This document shows positions 1 to 5,193 of a stretch of DNA of 5,193 nt, in pieces; within the stretch, counting starts at the first letter, position 1, and each line of letters starts with the position of its first letter. A program made the translations under genes and the position numbers. The notes beneath the pieces were generated by a model. It saw only the letters and a program-made list of their open reading frames with translations. It was not told the DNA's origin and searched no databases. Source of the DNA: JBHIFE01 sp046760985 (lineage in GTDB: Bacteria > Chloroflexota > Dehalococcoidia > Dehalococcoidales > RBG-16-60-22); the NCBI GenBank assembly GCA_046760985.1, contig JBHIFE010000094.1:1-5193 (forward strand), read 5' to 3'.

Positions 1-694
1 CATTTACCACCACTCTAAAATCCTTGCCTAAGGGAAGCTCATTGGCTATGTGAGCAATCACCTTATCTACATCTATCCTGCTACACTCAGGCCTGAGTTT
101 CTTTAGTGTCACAGTCGTTCCGCTAGATTCACCTTTTACAATAAACTCCTTCAATTGCATTGAGGCACGGTCTAGGATAGGCTCTTTTAGCTTCCCCATT
201 CTCTCAGCCTTTTCAAGTTCGTCTCTGTCTAGATAAAATTCAAAAGTTTTACCATTTTTAACAGTTCTAACTTCTATTCTCTTTGCGATACCAAAGCCAG
301 CAAGCTTGCCGATTCCTTTGTTTCCGATAGGAAGGCGGTGAAAAACGGGAGTGCGTTTAGTAGCCCGTTTTTGCTCTGACCCTAAGAACATATATCCTTC
401 CCGGATATCTTGTTCATCCATTCCTTCGCCATTATCTTGGATGACAATCTTGTCCTCCCATTTGTCTACGAAGACAGCACGAACAAGCTTTTCCTCCGGA
501 GCGAGTCCTGACCCAGATTTAATATCAACGGTTACATAGTTAGCGTCAGCATCATAACTATTGACCACAAGCTCAGCGATGGCCTTAGGATACTTACTAT
601 ACATACTGACGCCAATATGGTCTAACATTCTTGTTGCCACAGTGAACTTCAAATCGTGTAGCCTGTGGCCTTTGGGTCTTTTCCTTCCGCTCAT
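1..694 (-). CDS. GHKL-type ATP-binding protein, C-terminus cut by window edge
   Basis: Reading leftward from ATG at 692-694, the frame stays open for 231 codons and leaves the window, so this is the N-terminal part only. The ATP site of the GHKL fold (Hsp90, MutL, histidine kinase, MORC) is complete. The N-box AIAELVVNSYDADA is at about residues 38-51, with catalytic-type Glu41 and Mg-binding-type Asn45. The G1 box DNGEGM is at 87-92, and the glycine-rich lid GNKGIGKLAGFG at 124-135. A basic stretch, QKRATKR, precedes the lid. Residues 140-200 look like the beta-rich continuation of the fold. No histidine-kinase phosphoacceptor or transmembrane segment is visible, so a soluble ATPase of the HATPase_c_3 kind is more likely than a sensor kinase. 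Such proteins occur in anti-phage and other accessory loci, but the effector part, if any, lies outside the window. It follows the 76-residue gene by 18 bases and is almost surely co-transcribed. The start is fixed by AGGAGG 7 bases upstream. Confidence 0.9.
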   Translation of the reverse strand, partial: MSGRKRPKGHRLHDLKFTVATRMLDHIGVSMYSKYPKAIAELVVNSYDADANYVTVDIKSGSGLAPEEKLVRAVFVDKWEDKIVIQDNGEGMDEQDIREGYMFLGSEQKRATKRTPVFHRLPIGNKGIGKLAGFGIAKRIEVRTVKNGKTFEFYLDRDELEKAERMGKLKEPILDRASMQLKEFIVKGESSGTTVTLKKLRPECSRIDVDKVIAHIANELPLGKDFRVVVN

Positions 695-701
695 TTTTAC
701 C

Positions 702-707
702 CCTCCT
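702..707 (-). promoter_or_regulatory. Shine-Dalgarno site of the GHKL ATPase gene
   Basis: Minus-strand AGGAGG, followed by the 7-base spacer GGTAAAA and then ATG. It is a full match to the anti-SD core and fixes the ATPase start at 694. It lies in the 18-base gap after the stop codon of the preceding gene, which fits coupled translation of a two-gene mRNA. Confidence 0.85.
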
Positions 708-712
708 AATAC

Positions 713-943
713 TTATAGCTTAAACTTTTCTTCTTTCTTAGAGTTAAATTTTACTCTGATTTCTCTAAGCTGTTTATTTATAGCTGAAAAGATTTTGTTT
801 ATATCTTCTTCTGAGTAGCTATAAATTTGTCGGTTGGACACGTGACTCAATATCCGGAGCTTATCTAGTACAGCGTTGGTTCTTGCCTCAGCAACTCTTT
901 TAAATCGTTCTTCTGGTGTTTCATTATCCTTTACCCTGCCCAT
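713..943 (-). CDS. small charged helical protein (76 aa), unknown function
   Basis: A 76-residue protein rich in Lys, Arg and Glu with no signal peptide, membrane segment or cysteine. Residues 8-33 (from ETPEERFKRVAEARTN) and 44-66 (SEEDINKIFSAINKQLREI) read as two amphipathic helices joined by a short SNRQIYSY turn. The tail after residue 66 is Lys-rich and could touch nucleic acid. A longer frame starts at ATG 991, but that codon lies inside the promoter spacer. ATG 943 has AGGAGG 6 bases upstream and sits about 32 bases after the predicted transcription start, so it is chosen. The pattern RTN..VL..LR...SNR..Y.Y resembles, from memory, a small protein family that recurs in mobile or accessory contexts; this is not verified. 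As the first gene of an operon with a GHKL ATPase, it may be a partner, inhibitor or regulator of that ATPase. I do not assign a function. Confidence 0.85.
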   Translation of the reverse strand: MGRVKDNETPEERFKRVAEARTNAVLDKLRILSHVSNRQIYSYSEEDINKIFSAINKQLREIRVKFNSKKEEKFKL

Positions 944-949
944 TAAAAA

Positions 950-955
950 CCTCCT
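950..955 (-). promoter_or_regulatory. Shine-Dalgarno site deciding the start of the 76-aa protein
   Basis: Minus-strand AGGAGG, spacer TTTTTA (6 bases), then ATG at 943. It selects this start over the upstream in-frame ATG at 991, which has no such site and would lie upstream of the predicted transcript. Confidence 0.85.
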
Positions 956-973
956 ACAGTAATATTTTTGGCT

Positions 974-1005
974 TTTGTAAAATAATAGCATAATATTTGT
1001 AAAAT
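974..1005. repeat. direct repeat TTTGTAAAAT x2, 22 bp apart, over the promoter (operator candidate)
   Basis: TTTGTAAAAT occurs at 974-983 and again, identically, at 996-1005. The period is 22 bp, about two turns of B-DNA, so both copies face the same side of the helix. Copy one covers the expected transcription start and the edge of the -10. Copy two fills the spacer and touches the -35. The right copy extends to the small dyad ATTT-GTA-AAAT. The arrangement suits a repressor binding cooperatively, but in AT-rich DNA a chance 10-bp repeat is possible. No regulator gene is seen in the window, unless one of the two operon products is the regulator. Confidence 0.45.
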
Positions 1006-1010
1006 GTCAA
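982..1010 (-). promoter_or_regulatory. near-consensus sigma-70 promoter of the small-protein/ATPase operon
   Basis: On the minus strand, TTGACA (1005-1010) is a perfect -35. A spacer of exactly 17 bases leads to TATTAT (982-987), a 5/6 match to the -10. The -10 is preceded by TGC, giving an extended -10 as well. Transcription should start near 975, leaving a leader of about 32 bases with the AGGAGG site inside it. It is by far the strongest promoter in the window. A promoter this strong is often held in check by a repressor; see the repeat overlapping it. Confidence 0.85.
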
Positions 1011-1037
1011 GTATTTTTTCCATTTATTTTAAAAATA

Positions 1038-1054
1038 TCACCATATTTTGGTAA
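1038..1054 (-). terminator. weak intrinsic-terminator-like hairpin after topA
   Basis: On the minus strand, TTACCA pairs with TGGTGA (six pairs including one G-U) around the loop AAATA, followed by TATTTTT. The stem is short and AT-rich. It lies about 95 bases after the topA stop and just before the next promoter, where a terminator would be expected. The rest of the 156-base gap (992-1147) is very AT-rich and shows no gene. No stronger hairpin was found there. Confidence 0.3.
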
Positions 1055-1147
1055 TAAAGGAATATATTACAAGAAATAAATCAATAGAAATAATTAGAAT
1101 TTTTATCGTACTTTTTGGAAGTAGTACCTCATAACATGTGGAGCTTT

Positions 1148-3274
1148 CTATGCTTGTTCGGTACCTGCAGTTGTTATCGGTTCTGCTAACTTCCCTCTAT
1201 ACTCGCACTTAGTGCACTTAGCCCATTTTCCCCTGTACGAAGTAAGCAGTCCGCCGCACTTGGGGCAGGGCTGGGGGATGGGTCTGAAATTGGTGGCAAA
1301 CTGGCAATCTGGATAACTGCTGCAACCATAAAAGATGCGCTTCTTTTTGCTCATTCTTTCTATCAGCTCGCCACCGCACTGTGGACAGTTAACCCCAATC
1401 TTGACCTGAAAGGGTTTGGTATATTTGCACTCGGGATAACCACTACAGGCTAGGAATTTCCCGTAGCGCCCGATTTTGATTGCCAGAGGCTTACCGCATT
1501 CCGGGCAAATCTCATCGGTTAGCTCACCGGCTAGCTTAACTTTAGCTATAAGCTGGAAGGCGTTTTCCAGGTCTTTCTCCAGAGGGGTGTAAAAATCCTG
1601 AACCACACTCACCCAATCTTTCTTTTCCTCAACTATCTCGTCTAATTCGTCTTCCATATGAGCGGTGAACTTAACGTCAACAATGTCCGAGAAATACTGG
1701 CTGAGTAGTTCATTAACCACAAAGCCTAGCTCTGTTGGCTGGAAATACCCTTTAACCTTGCTAACGTAGCCGCGCTCCTGGATTGTGGAAAGGATGGGGG
1801 CGTAGGTGCTGGGGCGTCCGATACCCCATTGCTCCAGCACCTTGACCAACGTGGCTTCGGTGAAATGGGGTGGCGGCTGGGTGAAGTGCTGCTCCGGGAA
1901 AAGTCCCAAGAGTTCAAGTTCATCGCCCTTTTTCAGAGAGGGGAGCAGTCCTTTCTTTTCTTCTTCAGCTTCGTCCTTACCCTCACTATAAAGAATCATA
2001 AATCCGGGGAATTTGCTCACCGAACTGGAAGTTCTTAGCAGGTAATTGGTCTCGGCACATCTGGCTTCAATATCAACGGTAGTATTATCAAACAAAGCAG
2101 CCGACATCTGGCTAGCCACCATTCGTTTCCAGATAAGCTCATAAAGCTTAAACTGGCTAGCCGTAAGGTATTTCTTAATCAGAGATGGCTCTCGCTGAAT
2201 CTTGGTCGGGCGAATGGCTTCATGTGCCTCCTGGGCCCCCTTTACCCTCCTGGTGAAGTAGCGTGCCCGGGGCGGAACAAATTGAGCGCCATACTTACTA
2301 CTGATAAATTCTCTGGTTTTAACTATTGCTGAATGAGCTACCCGGGTGGAGTCAGTTCGCATATAGGTAATAAGCCCAACACTTCCCTCATCACCTATGG
2401 GCAGACCTTCGTAAAGTTGTTGTGCCACTGCCATGGTTTGTTTCGCCGTGAAGTGAAGTTTACGCCAAGCCTCCTGTTGCAAAGTGCTGGTGATAAATGG
2501 CGGAGCCGGTGGGCGACTTACCTCTTTTGTGCTTACCTCAGAAACACTGTAGCCGGCTTGCTCCAGTTCATTTCTAATTTCAGTTGCTTCTTGCTGGTTA
2601 TGAATGTCCAGCTTGGTGCCATCCATAAGACCAATTAACATGGCTCTGAAGGGCGCTGTCTCTGCTTTCCTGGTTAGCTCAGCCTCAATAATCCAGTACT
2701 CTACCGGGATGAATTCCTGGATTTCCCGCTCACGGTCAATAATTATCTTTAGTGCCACTGATTGAACTCTGCCAGCAGAGAGCCCCCGCCTTATTTTCTG
2801 CCAGAGTAGTGGGCTAATTTTATAGCCGACCAGCCTGTCCAGGACACGCCGTGCCTGTTGGGCATTGACTAATTGCATATCTATGGAGCGGGGGTGTTTG
2901 AAAGCCTGTTTGATGGCGGCATTGGTTATCTCATGAAAGACAACCCGGCGGAAGGGTGTTTCATTTGTTTTGGTTACTTCGGCTAGGTGCCAGGCGATTG
3001 CTTCTCCCTCACGGTCAGGGTCAGTGGCTAGATATACCGCCGAGGCAGTTTTGGCAGCTTGCTTCAGCTCACTGACAACTTTGCTTTTAGCTTTGGGCAC
3101 CACATATTTGGGAAGAAAGCCCTTTTTGGTGTCCACGCCTAACCGGCTCTTAGGCAGGTCTCTTACATGACCCAGCGAAGCCTTAAGGCTATAGCCTCTG
3201 CCCAGAATCTTGCTTAGCGTCCTGGCTTTAGCCGGCGATTCAACTATAACTAAACTTTTCATCCCGGTTGACAT
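1148..3274 (-). CDS. topA: DNA topoisomerase I (type IA, omega protein)
   Basis: A 708-residue cytoplasmic enzyme that relaxes negatively supercoiled DNA by cutting one strand through a 5'-phosphotyrosine and passing the other. The Toprim domain starts with LVIVESPAKA (8-17, Glu12) and carries DPDREGEAIAWH (85-96), whose Asp85, Asp87 and Glu89 bind Mg2+. HEIT (114-117) and LSAGRVQSVAL (165-175) follow. The active site GLITYMRTDST (300-310) has catalytic Tyr304 and Arg306, and QEAHEAIRPT is at 348-357. GIGRPSTYA (484-492) belongs to the core. The C-terminus holds three zinc fingers: Cys590/593/610/616, Cys630/633/651/657 and Cys670/673/687/690, the last a C-x2-C ribbon. Length and motif order are normal for bacterial TopA. 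The start is ATG 3274, with ATG 3262 (MKSLVIVE...) equally plausible by analogy with the family. Neither has a good Shine-Dalgarno site, and an in-frame TGA lies just upstream. It follows dprA by 62 bases, a gene order also seen in Bacillus. Confidence 0.97.
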   Translation of the reverse strand: MSTGMKSLVIVESPAKARTLSKILGRGYSLKASLGHVRDLPKSRLGVDTKKGFLPKYVVPKAKSKVVSELKQAAKTASAVYLATDPDREGEAIAWHLAEVTKTNETPFRRVVFHEITNAAIKQAFKHPRSIDMQLVNAQQARRVLDRLVGYKISPLLWQKIRRGLSAGRVQSVALKIIIDREREIQEFIPVEYWIIEAELTRKAETAPFRAMLIGLMDGTKLDIHNQQEATEIRNELEQAGYSVSEVSTKEVSRPPAPPFITSTLQQEAWRKLHFTAKQTMAVAQQLYEGLPIGDEGSVGLITYMRTDSTRVAHSAIVKTREFISSKYGAQFVPPRARYFTRRVKGAQEAHEAIRPTKIQREPSLIKKYLTASQFKLYELIWKRMVASQMSAALFDNTTVDIEARCAETNYLLRTSSSVSKFPGFMILYSEGKDEAEEEKKGLLPSLKKGDELELLGLFPEQHFTQPPPHFTEATLVKVLEQWGIGRPSTYAPILSTIQERGYVSKVKGYFQPTELGFVVNELLSQYFSDIVDVKFTAHMEDELDEIVEEKKDWVSVVQDFYTPLEKDLENAFQLIAKVKLAGELTDEICPECGKPLAIKIGRYGKFLACSGYPECKYTKPFQVKIGVNCPQCGGELIERMSKKKRIFYGCSSYPDCQFATNFRPIPQPCPKCGGLLTSYRGKWAKCTKCEYRGKLAEPITTAGTEQA

Positions 3275-3326
3275 AACTACAAAAACAAATCAAAGCTATT
3301 ACGCACGAATTGGTCCTTCATTATTT

Positions 3327-3335
3327 AGTATAGCA
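3327..3335 (-). promoter_or_regulatory. possible extended -10 promoter for topA
   Basis: Minus-strand TGC-TATACT lies in the gap between the dprA stop and topA, giving a leader of about 45 bases. The -10 matches 5/6 and has the extended TG. No -35 resembling TTGACA lies 16-18 bases upstream. It could give topA expression independent of dprA, but it could also be chance. Confidence 0.3.
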
Positions 3336-3336
3336 C

Positions 3337-4458
3337 CTAATCCACTCTTACCCGGTACTCCTGCCTGACTTCCCGAGCCAGAACATAATTCATCGGTCCT
3401 ACCTGTTTTACCAATCCTTTGAGCTCCATCATGGCTAGGGTACTGCTGACAGTTGATATGGGCAAGCCAGTGCTACGGCAGACCTCATCAATGTGGGTTG
3501 CTTCGGCACCTAATTGCTTTAGTAACAATGACTCAGTCTCAGAAGCGGGCACGACCTCCCTCATTTCCATCTGGTGGGCTACCGCCGTCAGGTTCAATTC
3601 TTCCAGAATATCAGTATAGTCGCGAACTAACTTGGCTCCTTCTTGAATAAGGTAGTTGGTACCTCGGCTGGCTGGTGACAAAATACTTCCAGGAATAGCG
3701 AATACCTCTCTATTTTGCTCCAATGCCAGATGAGCTGTTATCATAGCCCCACTGGTCTCATCAGCTTCAGTGACCAAAACACCCAGACTCAGTCCACTCA
3801 TAATGCGATTACGCCGCGGGAAGTTATCCGCCTTAGGTCTGGTGCCTAAAGGATATTCGCTTATCAGGGCACCCTGCTGAATAATACGTCGAGCTAGGTT
3901 AGCGTTCTCCGCGGGATAAACAATATCAAGCCCGCAGGCAAATACCGCGATGCTCCTGCCCCCGGCGTCTAAAGCAGCCTGATGAGCTACTGAATCGATT
4001 CCTTTAGCCAGTCCACTAACAATAGTAATTTTATTCTGCGCTAGGTCGGTTACTATTTCCTCGGTTACCTGTCTCCCGTAGACAGTAGCTCGGCGGGTAC
4101 CCACTATAGCTAGGCACCACTCATCCTCAGGGAGCAGGGCACCCCTGACATAAAGTAGCGGTGGATAATCGTATATCTCTCTAAGTCGGGACGGGTAATT
4201 TTGGTCATTAAAAGTAATGACCTTAACACCATAGTGGTCTAGCTTTTCCATCTCGGCTTCTAGGGAAATCTTGGGTCGCCAGGTACTAATAGCCTGTATT
4301 GAACCGCTGTCCAGTCCGGCTCCTTTTAGCTCCGCAGGTGCTGCTTTCCAGGCATCTTCCAAGTCGCCAAAGTAGTTCTCCAGCTGGGCTAGTTTCACCC
4401 GCCCAATACCTGGGATACTGCTGAAGCCCACCCAGTATTTAATGTCCTTGTTACCCAT
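3337..4458 (-). CDS. dprA: DNA-processing protein DprA (Smf)
   Basis: A 373-residue cytoplasmic protein that, in studied bacteria, binds incoming single-stranded DNA during transformation and loads RecA onto it. It is also found in many bacteria not known to be competent. A helix-hairpin-helix-like segment (IPGIGRVKLAQL, about 15-26) opens the protein. The Rossmann-like core shows AIVGTRRATVYGR (117-129), SGLAKGIDSVAH (148-159), FACGLDIVYPAEN (173-185), FPRRNRIMSGLSLG (213-226) and IPGSILSPASRGTN (255-268). All match the DprA ssDNA-binding signature. Residues about 305-360 form the usual winged-helix C-terminal domain, and the length is typical. The frame extends two codons upstream to TTG at 4464, but ATG 4458 is preferred. 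Neither has a Shine-Dalgarno site, and a -10-like box lies only 10 bases before the ATG, so a leaderless mRNA is possible. It probably forms an operon with topA. Confidence 0.95.
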   Translation of the reverse strand: MGNKDIKYWVGFSSIPGIGRVKLAQLENYFGDLEDAWKAAPAELKGAGLDSGSIQAISTWRPKISLEAEMEKLDHYGVKVITFNDQNYPSRLREIYDYPPLLYVRGALLPEDEWCLAIVGTRRATVYGRQVTEEIVTDLAQNKITIVSGLAKGIDSVAHQAALDAGGRSIAVFACGLDIVYPAENANLARRIIQQGALISEYPLGTRPKADNFPRRNRIMSGLSLGVLVTEADETSGAMITAHLALEQNREVFAIPGSILSPASRGTNYLIQEGAKLVRDYTDILEELNLTAVAHQMEMREVVPASETESLLLKQLGAEATHIDEVCRSTGLPISTVSSTLAMMELKGLVKQVGPMNYVLAREVRQEYRVRVD

Positions 4459-4468
4459 TTTCAAAGCT

Positions 4469-4477
4469 ATTCTAGCA
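4469..4477 (-). promoter_or_regulatory. possible extended -10 for dprA giving a near-leaderless mRNA
   Basis: Minus-strand TGC-TAGAAT ends 10 bases before the dprA ATG. Transcription would begin about 3-4 bases before the ATG, which would explain the missing Shine-Dalgarno site. The -35 position holds only TTGTTG (18-base spacer), a weak match. It lies in the loop of the inverted repeat at 4482-4510. Confidence 0.35.
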
Positions 4478-4481
4478 TAGT

Positions 4482-4510
4482 GACAACCTGCTCAACAATT
4501 AAAGGTTGTC
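4482..4510. repeat. perfect 8-bp inverted repeat upstream of dprA
   Basis: GACAACCT (4482-4489) and AGGTTGTC (4503-4510) are exact reverse complements, separated by 13 bases. The arms flank the expected -35 of the dprA -10 box, so this could be an operator. It could instead be a hairpin with no T-tract. It lies between the tRNA terminator and dprA. Confidence 0.5.
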
Positions 4511-4514
4511 TACC

Positions 4515-4558
4515 TCACCTCCTTAATCCCCTTCTCCTTCAAAGAAGAGAGGGGGTGA
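4515..4558. repeat. degenerate palindrome, REP-like element remnant
   Basis: CCCC-TTCTC-CTTC (4528-4540) pairs with GAAG-AGAG-GGGG (4544-4555) around the loop AAA. This gives 12 pairs with one bulge and one G-U. Outer TCACC (4515-4519) can also pair with GGTGA (4554-4558). From memory, the text CCTCACC...TTAATCCCC...CTCC...GAGGGGG resembles a palindromic repeat scattered in intergenic regions of some Chloroflexota genomes. The bulge and the uneven arms suggest a decayed copy. Only one copy is visible here, so its repetitive nature cannot be shown from this window. Confidence 0.45.
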
Positions 4559-4559
4559 T

Positions 4560-4583
4560 AAAAAGAGGGGCTTTGCCCCTCTT
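4560..4583 (-). terminator. intrinsic terminator of the tRNA-Ser operon
   Basis: On the minus strand, AAGAGGGGC pairs perfectly with GCCCCTCTT around the loop AAA (9 bp, five G-C pairs in a row). The run TTTTTAT follows (stem 4563-4583, T-run read from 4564 down to 4558). It lies 15 bases past the CCA end of tRNA-Ser(GGA). The plus-strand copy has no T-run, so it works in one direction only, insulating dprA from tRNA transcription. Confidence 0.85.
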
Positions 4584-4598
4584 AGACACCCTTTATGG

Positions 4599-4687
<89 letters not shown>

Positions 4688-4755
4688 GCAATCTGTGGGA
4701 TGGGGTTCAGTTTTATTCTAGAGTCTGCCAAATTAGTAAATTTTCTTAATATAAA

Positions 4756-4846
4756 TGGCGGAGAGGGTGGGATTCGAACCCACGCTCCACTATACGTGGA
4801 GACCGCTTTTCGAGAGCGGCACCATAAACCACTCGGACACCTCTCC
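4756..4846 (-). tRNA. tRNA-Ser, anticodon CGA
   Basis: A 91-base class II tRNA with the same acceptor stem GGAGAGG/CCTCTCC, G discriminator and encoded CCA (4756-4758). The anticodon stem CCGCT/AGCGG holds loop CTCGAAA, with anticodon CGA at 4810-4812. The variable arm is TCCAC-GTATA-GTGGA (5 bp), and the T stem is GTGGG/CCCAC. It reads UCG. It lies 68 bases before tRNA-Ser(GGA) in the direction of transcription. No terminator lies between them, so both are probably cut from one precursor. A TATAAT box sits just upstream. Confidence 0.96.
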
Positions 4847-4858
4847 CCGGCTATAGTT

Positions 4859-4864
4859 ATTATA
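4859..4864 (-). promoter_or_regulatory. -10 box of the tRNA-Ser operon
   Basis: Minus-strand TATAAT, a perfect -10, places transcription start near 4852, about 6 bases before the mature 5' end of tRNA-Ser(CGA). The -35 is poor: TTTCAT with a 17-base spacer, a 3/6 match. A short tRNA leader like this is common. Confidence 0.6.
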
Positions 4865-4897
4865 TCATCAGCTTAAGCAGGATGAAACTAAAGTAGC

Positions 4898-4941
4898 GCC
4901 AGCACTAAAGCCACTTTATTGACACTGGCTGGAAATGTCAA
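4898..4941. repeat. nested inverted repeats between the divergent tRNA and plus-strand promoters
   Basis: GCCAG (4898-4902) pairs with CTGGC (4925-4929). Inside it, TAAAG (4906-4910) pairs with CTTTA (4914-4918) around CCA. Overlapping this, TTGACA (4919-4924) and TGTCAA (4936-4941) form a separate perfect 6-bp inverted repeat with an 11-base gap. The minus-strand TTGACA is 17 bases from TAAAGT (a 4/6 -10), so it may be a second, upstream promoter for the tRNAs. ACTAAAG also occurs directly repeated at 4887-4893 and 4904-4910. The rest of 4847-5118 holds promoters only; I see no gene in it. Confidence 0.35.
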
Positions 4942-4963
4942 CACTTGTTTTATCTATAAAAGG

Positions 4964-4972
4964 TGGTATAAT
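4964..4972 (+). promoter_or_regulatory. extended -10 promoter, rightward (distal)
   Basis: TGG-TATAAT is a perfect -10 with the extended TG. The -35 is TTGTTT (4945-4950, 16-base spacer), matching only 3/6, which an extended -10 can tolerate. Transcription would start near 4979, giving a leader of about 140 bases before the gene at 5119. Confidence 0.55.
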
Positions 4973-4987
4973 ACAGGAGTTGCTTTT

Positions 4988-5017
4988 TAGCGATAAAGAG
5001 TTGGATAATTATTGCTA
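4988..5017 (+). other. possible leader-RNA hairpin
   Basis: TAGCGATAA (4988-4996) can pair with TTATTGCTA (5009-5017), nine pairs with one G-U and a 12-base loop. It lies at the start of the leader made from the distal promoter. A run of T follows at 5035-5040, but it is not adjacent to a GC-rich stem, so I do not call it a terminator or attenuator. Confidence 0.2.
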
Positions 5018-5054
5018 TCTAGAACTGGCTCCTCTTTTTTATAATAGGAACTTC

Positions 5055-5063
5055 TGTTATAAT
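5055..5063 (+). promoter_or_regulatory. extended -10 promoter, rightward (proximal)
   Basis: TGT-TATAAT is another perfect -10 with the extended TG. The -35 position is a T-run with no good match. Transcription would start near 5070, leaving a leader of about 49 bases before ATG 5119. With the distal site it forms a tandem promoter pair for the same gene. Confidence 0.5.
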
Positions 5064-5118
5064 AACGTAGTTTTTGCCTTTACCTGTTTTGCTAGCTATA
5101 TAGAAAGAGATTAACTAA

Positions 5119-5193
5119 ATGGCTGAAGAGTTTGCAGAATTTGAAGGCAAAGAAGTAGTCGGGACAAAAAAAGAATTCGCTATTTATCTAGCC
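5119..5193 (+). CDS. start of an unidentified protein, cut by window edge
   Basis: ATG at 5119 opens a frame of 25 codons to the end of the window (MAEEFAEFEGKEVV, then GTKKEFAIYLA). A TAA directly abuts the ATG upstream, so no earlier start exists. There is only a weak purine-rich ribosome site (AAAGAGA at 5104-5110). The visible part is acidic at first, then mixed charged. It shows no signal peptide and no motif I recognise. Two extended -10 promoters point at it. The evidence that it is a real gene is the promoter context and the clean start; the family cannot be told from 25 residues. Confidence 0.65.
   Translation, partial: MAEEFAEFEGKEVVGTKKEFAIYLA

Noticed and set aside
351..818. Plus-strand frames of 62 and 85 residues opposite the ATPase and small-protein genes
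   Set aside because: They are antisense to genes with clear motifs and ribosome sites. Their Ser/Leu-rich composition is typical of shadow frames, and no family is recognisable.
944..991. A 16-residue N-terminal extension of the small protein, starting at ATG 991
   Set aside because: The ATG lies inside the spacer of a near-consensus promoter, upstream of the expected transcription start, and has no ribosome site. ATG 943 has AGGAGG at 6 bases.
1098..1131. Hairpin GTACT/AGTAC just after topA as a terminator
   Set aside because: It has only 5 bp, a 10-base loop and no proper T-run after it; the hairpin at 1038-1054 is a slightly better candidate.
1726..3170. Several 61-101 residue frames within topA on both strands
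   Set aside because: All overlap a full-length TopA with intact motifs. None has its own ribosome site or recognisable domain.
3419..3650. Two short plus-strand frames opposite dprA
   Set aside because: They are antisense shadows of the conserved DprA C-terminal domain.
4458..4464. TTG at 4464 as the dprA start
   Set aside because: It adds only two residues, has no Shine-Dalgarno support and is weaker than the ATG at 4458.

Overview
The window comes from a bacterial chromosome, probably Chloroflexota and perhaps class Dehalococcoidia. That placement rests on the dprA-topA gene order, the character of the DprA N-terminus and the lack of clear Shine-Dalgarno sites in front of the housekeeping genes. 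It is an inference from recall, not a search. Nearly everything is on the minus strand, so the reading order below runs from right to left.

Right part (4465-5193): two tandem tRNA-Ser genes lie on the minus strand, anticodon CGA first and then GGA. They share one TATAAT -10 and end at a strong intrinsic terminator (4560-4583). A control region of about 270 bases separates them from a plus-strand gene that starts at 5119 and runs off the window after 25 codons. This region holds inverted repeats and two extended -10 boxes pointing rightward. Between the tRNA terminator and dprA lie a degenerate palindrome of REP type and a perfect 8-bp inverted repeat.

Middle (1148-4458): dprA and topA form a minus-strand pair. 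dprA encodes the DNA-processing protein that loads RecA on single-stranded DNA. topA encodes a full-length type IA topoisomerase with three C-terminal zinc fingers. A possible extra promoter lies in the 62-base gap. Both are ordinary core genes with intact key motifs.

Left part (1-1147): an AT-rich gap holds a weak terminator-like hairpin and then a near-consensus sigma-70 promoter overlaid by two copies of a 10-bp direct repeat exactly 22 bp apart. It drives a two-gene operon: an unassigned 76-residue charged helical protein, then a GHKL-fold ATPase (Hsp90/MutL/histidine-kinase type) cut by the window edge. Both genes have perfect AGGAGG ribosome sites, unlike any other gene here. Together with the AT-rich flank, this suggests a separately acquired accessory module placed downstream of topA. 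It is the part of the window most likely to hold an undescribed system, possibly related to defence, but no function is shown by sequence alone.
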